The notes: generated by a model not told the origin, from the letters alone. A stretch of DNA of 6,030 nucleotides from Verrucomicrobiota bacterium (GCA_021323835.1 JAJPKI010000228.1:1-6030); one strand, 5' to 3'; counted from the first letter of the stretch, positions 1 through 5,926 are shown. Numbers and translations: made by a program.

Positions 1-1
1 G

Positions 2-328
2 CCCGCGCCGTTGTCGACTCCGGCCAACGTTGACCCGGAAGAAGCGTTCGTCGCTTCCATTTCAAGCTGCCACATGCTGACGTTTGTCTGGCTGGCGTCC
101 AAACGCGGATTTCAAATTGACAGTTACGAGGACGAAGCCGTCGGCACGATGACAAAAAATGAAAAGGGCGTGCCATGGATGAATTTGGTCACGCTCAATC
201 CAAAAATCATTTATAGCGGCGACAAAAAGCCGACGCCGGAAGATGAAAAACAATTGCATCACCTGGCGCACGAGCAATGTTACATCGCCAATTCGGTCAA
301 AACGGAAATTGTCGTTCACTCGAAATAA
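2..328 (+). CDS. OsmC-family protein, 5'-truncated by the window edge
   Basis: This is the C-terminal two thirds of an OsmC/Ohr-fold protein. The frame is open from base 2, so a TTG at position 11 is probably internal and the true start lies outside the window. Counting from that TTG (residue 1), the first conserved cysteine of the family is C20 in the segment SSCHML, preceded by the typical DPEEAFVAS. The second is C90 in EQCYIANSV. In OsmC proteins these two cysteines reduce organic hydroperoxides in the cytoplasm. Members are usually about 140-150 residues long, so some 35-45 residues are missing here. The TAA stop lies 4 nt before the GTG of pgl, which suggests one transcript. The residues identify the OsmC superfamily but do not decide between OsmC, Ohr and YhfA-like subgroups. 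Confidence 0.85.
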   Translation, partial: PAPLSTPANVDPEEAFVASISSCHMLTFVWLASKRGFQIDSYEDEAVGTMTKNEKGVPWMNLVTLNPKIIYSGDKKPTPEDEKQLHHLAHEQCYIANSVKTEIVVHSK

Positions 329-332
329 TTTT

Positions 333-1034
333 GTGGCCAACTTCGAACTCATTCAATTTGCCCGCGCCGATGAATTGGCTTCGCGCGTCGCAGGTTTGTG
401 GCTAGACGAAATCGAATCGGCCAATCGCGCTGGCAAAAATCATTGCGTCGCGCTTTCCGGCGGGCGCATCACTCAAAAATTCTTCACTTCAACCGTCGAG
501 CAGGCCAAAGCGCGAAACATTTCTTTTGCTCGCGTCCATTTTTTCTGGGCGGATGAGCGTTGCGTTCTCCCAACGGATTCAGAAAGTAATTTCAAAATGG
601 CGAACGACTTGTTATTTGCGCCGCTAAAAATTTCCGAAAAACAAATTCATCGCATTCTCGGTGAAGAATCACCAGAAGCAGCAGCAAAGATTGCCGAAAC
701 TGAACTTCTCAAGATTTCACCGGCTTTGGATTTAATTTTTCTCGGCATGGGCGAGGACGGCCATGTAGCGTCGCTGTTTCCGAATGCTTCTGCAAAAATT
801 ATGGACACAACCGCTTCATTTGCAGTCGTGGAAAATGCGCCGAAGCCGCCGCCGAAAAGAATTTCATTGAGTTTTGCAGCAATCGCGGCGGCAAAACAGG
901 TCTGGGTTTTGGTTTCCGGCAACGGCAAGGAATCTGCTTTAATTGAATCGTTGAAAGCGGAAGGTAAAACACCTTTGGCACGAGTCATTCAATTGCGTTC
1001 GCACACAAAAATTTACGCGGACATTAAAATTTGA
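333..1034 (+). CDS. pgl: 6-phosphogluconolactonase
   Basis: The product hydrolyses 6-phosphogluconolactone to 6-phosphogluconate, the second step of the oxidative pentose phosphate pathway, in the cytosol. With the GTG at 333 as start it has 233 residues, within the normal size of the NagB-like Pgl/DevB family. Visible family motifs are VALSGG at 39-44 (phosphate loop), FFWADER at 70-76 with the following SN at 85-86, and LGMGEDGHVASLFP at 137-150, which carries the conserved catalytic histidine region (H144). An in-frame ATG at 243 would add 30 residues, but these overlap the end of the OsmC gene, have no family resemblance and precede the usual N-terminus. No Shine-Dalgarno is visible before the GTG. 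The gene appears to be translated from an mRNA shared with the OsmC gene. One oddity is that the loop after SGG reads RIT where STP is usual. Confidence 0.93.
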   Translation: MANFELIQFARADELASRVAGLWLDEIESANRAGKNHCVALSGGRITQKFFTSTVEQAKARNISFARVHFFWADERCVLPTDSESNFKMANDLLFAPLKISEKQIHRILGEESPEAAAKIAETELLKISPALDLIFLGMGEDGHVASLFPNASAKIMDTTASFAVVENAPKPPPKRISLSFAAIAAAKQVWVLVSGNGKESALIESLKAEGKTPLARVIQLRSHTKIYADIKI

Positions 1035-1084
1035 ACTTGTAACCAAATGGTTATTTGCATAAAATTCACGGCGAAATCAAAACG

Positions 1085-1100
1085 TGGGGTGAACACCCCA
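1085..1100. promoter_or_regulatory. Perfect 16-nt palindrome, hairpin or operator candidate
   Basis: TGGGGTG and CACCCCA are exact 7-nt inverted arms separated by AA. The palindrome starts 50 nt after the pgl stop. No run of T follows it (the next bases are TAACGCGG), so it is not a standard intrinsic terminator. It could stabilise the 3' end of the OsmC-pgl mRNA or be a dimeric repressor site, since it overlaps the -35 position of a weak promoter-like sequence (TGAACA at 1090-1095, 18 nt, TAAATT at 1114-1119). The role is inferred; the symmetry is directly visible. Confidence 0.45.
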
Positions 1101-1119
1101 TAACGCGGAAAAATAAATT
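1090..1119 (+). promoter_or_regulatory. Weak promoter-like sequence before the structured RNA region
   Basis: TGAACA at 1090-1095 and TAAATT at 1114-1119, 18 nt apart, each match the sigma-70 consensus at four of six positions. Transcription would begin near 1126, where an 8-nt inverted repeat and then the structured region begin. A second -10-like hexamer, TAAACT at 1123-1128, would start transcription near 1135. Both are weak by sequence alone, and I cannot choose between them. Either would drive the candidate non-coding RNA that ends at the terminator near 1346. Confidence 0.25.
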
Positions 1120-1124
1120 CGTTA

Positions 1125-1346
1125 AACTTTGAACAGACTTAAACGAGCGGGGTCAAAGTTACCAGAAGACGAAATAAGATTTGAGATTTCGCTGTTCGTT
1201 TAGGGTTGGCAGAGAGGTTTTGCTCGCGGCGCGGCTCGAACAGCGACCCCCAAGTTGGTCGCGTCGCCCTTCTGAGCGCCTTAGTGAAGGCGTATAAACC
1301 TCATCACTAAGAGAGGCCGGACGCAAGTCCGGCCTTTCGTTTTTTT
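1125..1346 (+). ncRNA. Candidate structured RNA or long leader between pgl and accA, family not recognised
   Basis: This stretch lies between genes, has no plausible coding frame on the plus strand and ends in a strong terminator. Exact pairings seen are 1125-1132 with 1153-1160 (AACTTTGA/TCAAAGTT), 1140-1146 with 1196-1202 (TAAACGA/TCGTTTA), 1170-1175 with 1186-1191 (CGAAAT/ATTTCG), 1214-1220 with 1296-1302 (GAGGTTT/AAACCTC), 1243-1248 with 1257-1262 (GCGACC/GGTCGC) and 1277-1282 with 1287-1292 (CGCCTT/AAGGCG). The 1214-1302 stem encloses the last two hairpins in a multibranch layout, with further short pairings 1222-1225/1274-1277 and 1228-1231/1265-1268. Stems of 6-8 nt can occur by chance in 200 nt, so the terminator and the nesting are the main support. 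It could be an independent small RNA, or a leader of accA-manA, which starts 80 nt after the T-run. I do not see the hallmarks of RNase P RNA, tmRNA, SRP RNA or a common riboswitch. The 5' end is uncertain. Confidence 0.45.
1311..1346 (+). terminator. Strong intrinsic terminator with GCAA tetraloop
   Basis: AGGCCGGAC at 1314-1322 and GTCCGGCCT at 1327-1335 form nine perfect pairs closed by a GCAA (GNRA) loop. The stem extends outward through a G-U, an A-U and a G-C pair to 1311/1338. Seven T residues follow at 1340-1346. It ends whatever is transcribed from the pgl-accA gap and isolates accA from upstream reading. It is oriented for the plus strand only, since the minus strand has no comparable T-run directly after the stem. 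Confidence 0.9.
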
Positions 1347-1372
1347 AAAATTGATTAAAATTTCAGCGGACT

Positions 1373-1389
1373 TGTCCAAAATTCGGACA
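1373..1389. repeat. Small inverted repeat in the accA upstream region
   Basis: TGTCC and GGACA are separated by seven bases, 37 nt before the accA ATG and just ahead of a promoter-like sequence. It could be an operator half-site pair, but 5-nt arms are short enough to be chance. Confidence 0.2.
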
Positions 1390-1417
1390 TTGATAAAGCC
1401 GCGAAAATAATTAAACT
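1390..1417 (+). promoter_or_regulatory. Promoter-like sequence for accA-manA
   Basis: TTGATA at 1390-1395 (five of six matches to the -35 consensus) and TAAACT at 1412-1417 (four of six) are 16 nt apart. Transcription would start about 1424, only a few bases before the accA ATG at 1427, giving a leaderless or nearly leaderless mRNA. This agrees with the absence of a Shine-Dalgarno sequence there. A promoter is expected here because the strong terminator lies just upstream. The exact hexamers are my inference. Confidence 0.35.
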
Positions 1418-1426
1418 TTCCGACGC

Positions 1427-2431
1427 ATGAAACATCAGCTCGATTTCGAGAAACCGATCATCGAACTGCAAAATAAGCTGGACGACCTGCGCCAGCATCC
1501 CGAAAAGCATTCTTTGGGCATCAGTTTCGAGGAAGAAATCAAACTGATTGAAAAAAAACTGGCGGAAACGCGCCGGCACATTTTCACCAACCTCACGCCG
1601 TGGCAGCGTGTCCAGCTCGCGCGCCATCAAAAACGTCCATACACGCTTGATTACATCAAACTCGCGTTCGCGGATTTTCAGGAATTGCACGGCGACCGGC
1701 TTTTTGCCGAAGACCGCGCGATGGTCGGCGGATTTGCGAAGCTCGGCGAGCATCACGTCATGGTCATCGGCACGCAAAAAGGCCGGGACACGAAGGAAAA
1801 TATTCTGCGTAATTTTGGTTCCGCACATCCGGAAGGTTATCGCAAAGCGCTGCGCCTGATGCGACTCGCCAATAAATTTGGTCTGCCGATTGTTACTTTG
1901 ATTGACACGGCGGGCGCATATCCCGGTGTCGCCGCCGAGGAACGCCACATCGCCGAAGCGATTGCCGTCAACTTGCGCGAAATGACATTGCTTGAAGTCC
2001 CCATAATCGCCGCTGTCATCGGCGAAGGCGGTTCGGGCGGCGCGCTGGGCATCGGCGTAGCCGACCGCGTTTTGATTTTGGAAAATGCATATTACTCGGT
2101 CATCAGCCCGGAAGGTTGCGCGGCGATTTTGTGGAAAGACCGCGCGAACGCCGCAAAAGCCGCCGCCGCGCTCAAAATTACCGCAAAAGATTTACTCGAT
2201 TTAAAACTTGTGGACGAAATTGTTCCCGAACCGCTTGGCGGCGCGCACACCGACCACGCGATGTCCGCGTCCAATTTAAAAACGCATTTGCTCAAGCACC
2301 TCGAACAAATTTCCATGCTGTCCGTTGCCGAACGATTGAAATTGCGCTACGAAAAATTCCGAGCACACGGCCATTTCGTCGAAAAAATTGACGTTGAAGC
2401 CAACAGCATTCCGCAAGCGTCGGCAGCTTAA
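1427..2431 (+). CDS. accA: Acetyl-CoA carboxylase carboxyltransferase subunit alpha
   Basis: AccA pairs with AccD to form the carboxyltransferase of acetyl-CoA carboxylase. It moves the carboxyl group from carboxybiotin to acetyl-CoA, giving malonyl-CoA for fatty acid synthesis. The 334-residue product is close to the 319 residues of the E. coli protein. It begins with the expected coiled-coil-like helices (LDFEKPIIELQNKLDDL, 5-21), then the family block around TPWQRVQLARHQKRPYTLDY (57-76), the HGDR turn at 88-91, DTAGAYPG at 160-167 and GEGGSGGALGI from 199, whose glycine amides form the oxyanion site of the crotonase-like fold, followed by YSVISPEGCAAILWKD. No residue of these motifs is missing. 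The ATG at 1427 matches the usual family N-terminus. accD is not in the window. The last 15 or so residues look unstructured. manA follows after 9 nt, so the two are probably co-transcribed. Confidence 0.97.
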   Translation: MKHQLDFEKPIIELQNKLDDLRQHPEKHSLGISFEEEIKLIEKKLAETRRHIFTNLTPWQRVQLARHQKRPYTLDYIKLAFADFQELHGDRLFAEDRAMVGGFAKLGEHHVMVIGTQKGRDTKENILRNFGSAHPEGYRKALRLMRLANKFGLPIVTLIDTAGAYPGVAAEERHIAEAIAVNLREMTLLEVPIIAAVIGEGGSGGALGIGVADRVLILENAYYSVISPEGCAAILWKDRANAAKAAAALKITAKDLLDLKLVDEIVPEPLGGAHTDHAMSASNLKTHLLKHLEQISMLSVAERLKLRYEKFRAHGHFVEKIDVEANSIPQASAA

Positions 2432-2440
2432 AATTTTAAA

Positions 2441-3415
2441 GTGCTCTATCCGCTCACTTTCCATCCGATTTTCAAGGAACGCGTTTGGGGCGGACGCGAA
2501 ATCGAAAAATTGTTCGGCAAAAAATCGCCGACGGGCAAATGCATCGGCGAATCGTGGGAAATTTCCGACCGCCCCGGCGATGAAAGCGTCATTGCCAACG
2601 GAACTTTTGCCGGAAAAACGTTGCGCTGGCTGATGGAAAAATTCCCGCTCGAATTGCTCGGTGACGCCAAGCCCGCAAATGGAAATCGTTTCCCCATTCT
2701 CTGCAAAATTCTCGATGCGCGGGAAAAATTATCGCTGCAAGTCCATCCGCCCGCGCATAAAGCCGCTGAACTTGGCGGCGAACCGAAAACGGAAATGTGG
2801 TTCATCGCCGATGCTGCGCCGGGCGCAGAATTGTTTGTCGGCTTGAAATGCAATTTAACTCGAAAAGATTTTGAGAAAAAAATTTCTGACGGCAGCGTCG
2901 CCGAATGTTTTCATCGAATTTCAGTCCGCGCCGGCGACGTGATGTTTTTGCCGAGTGGCCGCGTCCACGCAATTGGCGCGGGTCTTGTTATTTTTGAAAT
3001 TCAGCAAAATTCGGACACGACCTATCGCGTTTTTGATTGGAACCGCGTTGGCCTGGACGGCAAGCCACGCGAGTTGCACGTCAAGCAATCGCTGGCGAGC
3101 ATTGATTTCAATGATTTTGAGCCGAAGCTGGCTGAAGCGAGATTTGTCGCGGACGGAAAAATTCAAAAACGTTCGCTGGCCAAAGATTCGTTGTTCAGTG
3201 TCGAAGCATGGGAATTAAATTCCAGTGCAAATGCTTTGTTGAAGCCAAAGCAATTGCAAATCATTGCCGCCGTGACCGGACAAATTGAAATCAAAAATGA
3301 ATCGGCAAACGTGAATCTTCGCGCCGGAGAATTTTGTTTGGTTCCGGCGGTTTTGGAGAAAACAGAAATGGTTGCGAAGGCAGATTCAACTTTGTTGCGA
3401 ATCGAAGCAAATTAA
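2441..3415 (+). CDS. manA: Mannose-6-phosphate isomerase, class I
   Basis: The product is a zinc-dependent cytosolic isomerase that interconverts fructose-6-phosphate and mannose-6-phosphate, feeding GDP-mannose and polysaccharide synthesis or, in reverse, mannose use. The 324 residues match the short Bacillus-type class I enzymes, about 315, rather than the E. coli form of about 390. The N-terminus PLTFHPIFKERVWGGR (4-19) is typical. Zinc ligands are visible as Q100 and H102 in LQVHPP, E118 in KTEMW and H176 in GRVHAIG. The substrate-site block EIQQNSDTTYRVFDW follows, and a second cupin-like domain closes the protein. The start is a GTG; LYPLTF directly after it fits the family N-terminus. 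No Shine-Dalgarno is seen in the 9-nt gap after accA. Translation may depend on the upstream gene. The stop codon overlaps that of the converging gene. Confidence 0.94.
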   Translation: MLYPLTFHPIFKERVWGGREIEKLFGKKSPTGKCIGESWEISDRPGDESVIANGTFAGKTLRWLMEKFPLELLGDAKPANGNRFPILCKILDAREKLSLQVHPPAHKAAELGGEPKTEMWFIADAAPGAELFVGLKCNLTRKDFEKKISDGSVAECFHRISVRAGDVMFLPSGRVHAIGAGLVIFEIQQNSDTTYRVFDWNRVGLDGKPRELHVKQSLASIDFNDFEPKLAEARFVADGKIQKRSLAKDSLFSVEAWELNSSANALLKPKQLQIIAAVTGQIEIKNESANVNLRAGEFCLVPAVLEKTEMVAKADSTLLRIEAN

Positions 3416-4005
3416 TTCAGCGACAAATCATCCGGCATTTGCGAGAGCAATTTATTTTTCCAGCCGCCTTTGCTCTTGAGAATTTTCGGCCAAAGCGCTT
3501 CGGGCGGTGTTTCAAAAACCAATTCCAGCGACGCGGGAAATGTCAGCCACGATTTGCGTTTCATTTCATCTTCGAGTTGTCCCGGCGACCAACCGGCGTA
3601 ACCGGCAAACATCCGGACTTTTTTTGTCGGCGAAAACGACTCGCCGATGTCCACCAGTTCGTCGAGCGAATGGCCGAGCGCGAGATTCGGCAGCACTTCG
3701 GATTCGCCCATTGAAAAATCCGGCAACTCATTTGTGGAGATAAAATTGTCCGAGTGCAGAAAGCTCAACGCGGCGGGCTGAACCGGCCCGCCCAGAAACA
3801 GCGGCGATTCCTTGAGCGATTCCGGCAAATCGGCGACAACCATTTCGCCCACGGTTTTGCCGAGCGAACGATTAAGGACGAGGCCGAACGCGCCTTCTTT
3901 ATTGTGCTGGCAAATTAAAACGACCGTCCGCTGGAAAAAAGAGCCGCCAAGCTGCCCGCTGTCGAGGAGCAACTGGCCTTTGAGAAATTTTCCGTTGTCG
4001 CCCAT
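3412..4005 (-). CDS. YqgE/AlgH family protein (UPF0301)
   Basis: This is a 197-residue member of the YqgE/AlgH family, whose biochemical function is not settled; AlgH was named for an effect on alginate production in Pseudomonas. The family signature is clear: FQRTVVLICQHNKEGAFGLVLNR at 24-46, FLGGPV at 70-75 and GYAGWSPGQLE at 135-145. Length is near the usual 185-200. I chose the ATG at 4005; a TTG at 4017 would add only MIPA and has no better ribosome site. No signal peptide or membrane segment is seen, so it is probably cytosolic. It lies downstream of tkt on the same strand but behind that gene's terminator, so it probably has its own promoter in the roughly 50-nt gap, which I could not identify. 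Its TAA overlaps the TAA of manA by the palindrome TTAA. Confidence 0.9.
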   Translation of the reverse strand: MGDNGKFLKGQLLLDSGQLGGSFFQRTVVLICQHNKEGAFGLVLNRSLGKTVGEMVVADLPESLKESPLFLGGPVQPAALSFLHSDNFISTNELPDFSMGESEVLPNLALGHSLDELVDIGESFSPTKKVRMFAGYAGWSPGQLEDEMKRKSWLTFPASLELVFETPPEALWPKILKSKGGWKNKLLSQMPDDLSLN

Positions 4006-4043
4006 TGCTGGAATCAATGTGCATCACAAGTTACGATTCTGCA

Positions 4044-4079
4044 AAAATAAAAAACGCGGAGAAAAATTTCCTCCGCGTT
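4044..4079 (-). terminator. Intrinsic terminator of the transketolase gene
   Basis: Read on the minus strand, AACGCGGAG (4079-4071) and CTCCGCGTT (4061-4053) pair perfectly over nine bases around a 9-nt loop, followed by a T-rich run ending near 4044. It begins 17 nt after the tkt stop. It should reduce read-through from tkt into the yqgE-like gene. The plus strand lacks a T-run after the stem, so it acts in one direction. Confidence 0.85.
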
Positions 4080-4096
4080 CGTAATTTGATTTGCGA

Positions 4097-5926
4097 TTAG
4101 AGCGATTTCACTTTTTTCACAATCGCCGCGGCGTCAATTCCGAAATGCGCGAGTAATTCCTCCGCTTTGCCCGAGCGCGGCAATCCGCCAACAGCGAGTT
4201 TATGGACTTTGATTCCTTCGCTGCTCAATTCGCCCGCCACTGCGTCGCCCAGCCCGCCTTCGGGATAATGGTCTTCGACGGTGATGACGGTGTTGTTGGT
4301 TTTTTTTGCGGCTTCGAGAATTGTGTTTTTGCCGAGCGGCTTGATGCTGTAAGCGTCAATGACCGTGATGCCGACGCCTTCCGATTTCAACTGGTCAGCA
4401 GCTTTCAACGCTTCAAACAGCGTGACGCCCGCGGCGACGACGGTAACTTTATCACCATTGCGCAAGACTTTTGCACCGCCAATCGGAAATTGCTCGTCGT
4501 TGTTGTAAATGACCGGAGTTTTTGGACGCGACGTGCGCATGAAATGAACGCCGCGATTCAGCGCCATTTGTTCTAGCAATTTTTCCGTGGCGACGGCGTC
4601 GCTGGGATACAAAACCACGCTGCCAACAATCGCCCGCATCAACGCCAAATCTTCCAGCGCCATTTGCGATGGGCCGTCTTCGCCAATGCTCACGCCGACG
4701 TGCGAGCCGACGAGTTTCAAATTGGCCTGGGAAATTCCCGCGACGCGGATTTGGTCCGCCGCGCGCGTGAAAAATGTGGCAAACGTCGAAGCGAACGGCA
4801 CTTTGCCGCGTGTGCCAAAACCAACGGCAACAGCGACGAGATTTTGTTCCGCGATGAAACATTCGGTCGAACGTTCCGGAAATTTTTTGAAAAATTTATC
4901 CGCGTAAGTGGAATTTTTCGTGTCGCCATCCATTGCGACAACGCGCGAATCTGTTTCACCAATTCGCAGCAGCGCATTTCCGTAAGCTTCACGCGTGGCA
5001 ACGTTGTCGCCGAGTTTGTAATTCGGCGCGGGAAAATTTGCCGGCGCGGATTTGGTCGGGTCGGGCAATTGCGTCGGCGCGGGAATCGGCACGCCCATTC
5101 CAGATTTTGCCGTCGGCTGCAATTCAGCAATCGCCTTCGCGGCTTCTTCCTTGTTCAGCGGCTTGCCGTGCCAGCCGTCTTTGTCCTGCAAAAATGAAAC
5201 GCCGGCGCCTTTGTAAGTTTTGGCGATAATCGCGAGCGGCTTGTCGTCGAGGCCGACGCCTTGCAGCACTTCGATAATTTCTTCGATGTCGTGGCCGTCA
5301 ATCACTTCGACGCGCCAGCCAAATGCTTCAAACCGTTTCGCGTAAACGCTCGTGTCGTGGCCGAACGCCGTCGCTTGCGATTGGCCGAGGCGATTGTCGT
5401 CCACAATCGCGATGAGATTGTTCAATTTATAAATTCCCGCGAGCGACGCGGCTTCCCAAACGGCGCCTTCGGCGATTTCGCCGTCGCCGAGCAACACGTA
5501 AGTGTTGAAATCCAATTTATCGAGGCGCGCCGACAGCGCCATGCCGCAGCCGATGCCTAAACCTTGCCCGAGCGAACCGGTGGCCACATCAACAAACGGC
5601 AGGCGCGGCGTCGGATGACCTTCGAGTTCGCTGGTGAACTGGCGGAGCGTCGGCAGTTCGCTGACGGGAATCACACCGAGTTCAGCCCACGCGGCGTAAA
5701 GCAGCGGCGCGGCGTGGCCTTTCGACAAAATGAAACGGTCGTTGTTGTAGTAATGCGGATTTTTCGGGTCGAACTTCATGTGCCCGAAAAACAAAGCGCC
5801 CACAACATCGGCAGCCGAACAGCACGACGTCGGATGGCCGCTGCCCGCGGCAGTAGTTTCGTTGATGGAATGAATTCGCAGTTGGTTCGCGATGCCCTTT
5901 AAAAGTTCAATGTCAGTCTCAATCAT
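4097..5926 (-). CDS. tkt: Transketolase, animal-like short form
   Basis: This thiamine diphosphate enzyme moves two-carbon units between ketose and aldose phosphates in the non-oxidative pentose phosphate pathway. The 609-residue chain is complete. The N-terminal cofactor domain has GSGHPTSCCSAAD with H31, LSKGHAAPLLYAAWAE with H71, DVATGSLGQGLG, and the diphosphate/metal motif GDGEIAEGAVWEAASLAGIY from 147. A proline-rich linker at about 275-300 leads to the pyrimidine domain, with DGDTKNSTYADKF, the cofactor-activating glutamate E360 in IAEQNLVAVAVG, and GSHVGVSIGEDGPSQMALED. A C-terminal domain with TVEDHYPEGGLGDAV ends the protein. Length and wording follow the animal-type enzyme (about 620 residues) rather than the E. 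coli TktA type (about 660). I chose the ATG at 5926 because a GTG at 5935 sits directly beside the likely -10 box. No Shine-Dalgarno is visible. It could use dihydroxyacetone or xylulose phosphates, but transketolase fits best. Confidence 0.96.
   Translation of the reverse strand: MIETDIELLKGIANQLRIHSINETTAAGSGHPTSCCSAADVVGALFFGHMKFDPKNPHYYNNDRFILSKGHAAPLLYAAWAELGVIPVSELPTLRQFTSELEGHPTPRLPFVDVATGSLGQGLGIGCGMALSARLDKLDFNTYVLLGDGEIAEGAVWEAASLAGIYKLNNLIAIVDDNRLGQSQATAFGHDTSVYAKRFEAFGWRVEVIDGHDIEEIIEVLQGVGLDDKPLAIIAKTYKGAGVSFLQDKDGWHGKPLNKEEAAKAIAELQPTAKSGMGVPIPAPTQLPDPTKSAPANFPAPNYKLGDNVATREAYGNALLRIGETDSRVVAMDGDTKNSTYADKFFKKFPERSTECFIAEQNLVAVAVGFGTRGKVPFASTFATFFTRAADQIRVAGISQANLKLVGSHVGVSIGEDGPSQMALEDLALMRAIVGSVVLYPSDAVATEKLLEQMALNRGVHFMRTSRPKTPVIYNNDEQFPIGGAKVLRNGDKVTVVAAGVTLFEALKAADQLKSEGVGITVIDAYSIKPLGKNTILEAAKKTNNTVITVEDHYPEGGLGDAVAGELSSEGIKVHKLAVGGLPRSGKAEELLAHFGIDAAAIVKKVKSL

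Noticed and set aside
243..332. ATG at 243 as the pgl start, giving a 263-residue protein
   Set aside because: It would overlap the OsmC gene by 86 nt and add 30 residues unlike any Pgl N-terminus; the GTG at 333 lies just after the OsmC stop and fits family length.
1101..1110. The 1085-1100 palindrome as the intrinsic terminator of pgl
   Set aside because: The bases after the stem are TAACGCGGAA, with no T-run.
1139..1346. 6S RNA, RNase P RNA, tmRNA, SRP RNA or a common riboswitch in the pgl-accA gap
   Set aside because: The rod with a central bubble (6S), the GAGGAAAGUCC core (RNase P), the tRNA-like end (tmRNA), the SRP tetraloop motif and the TPP, SAM and cobalamin cores I remember are not visible. 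A covariance-model search would settle it.
1311..1346. Classical attenuator with an antiterminator controlling accA
   Set aside because: I found no upstream segment complementary to the 5' arm of the terminator; only the outermost base takes part in another pairing. The 80-nt gap with its own promoter-like sequence also argues against it.
1355..1948. A 197-codon open frame on the minus strand opposite accA
   Set aside because: It is a mirror of a clearly conserved gene, has no recognisable motif and owes its openness to the codon bias of accA.
4006..4017. TTG at 4017 as the start of the yqgE-like gene
   Set aside because: It adds four residues outside the family core and has no ribosome-site support over the ATG at 4005.
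4664..5197. A 177-codon open frame on the plus strand opposite tkt
   Set aside because: It lies wholly within the conserved transketolase gene and has no family resemblance or start signals.
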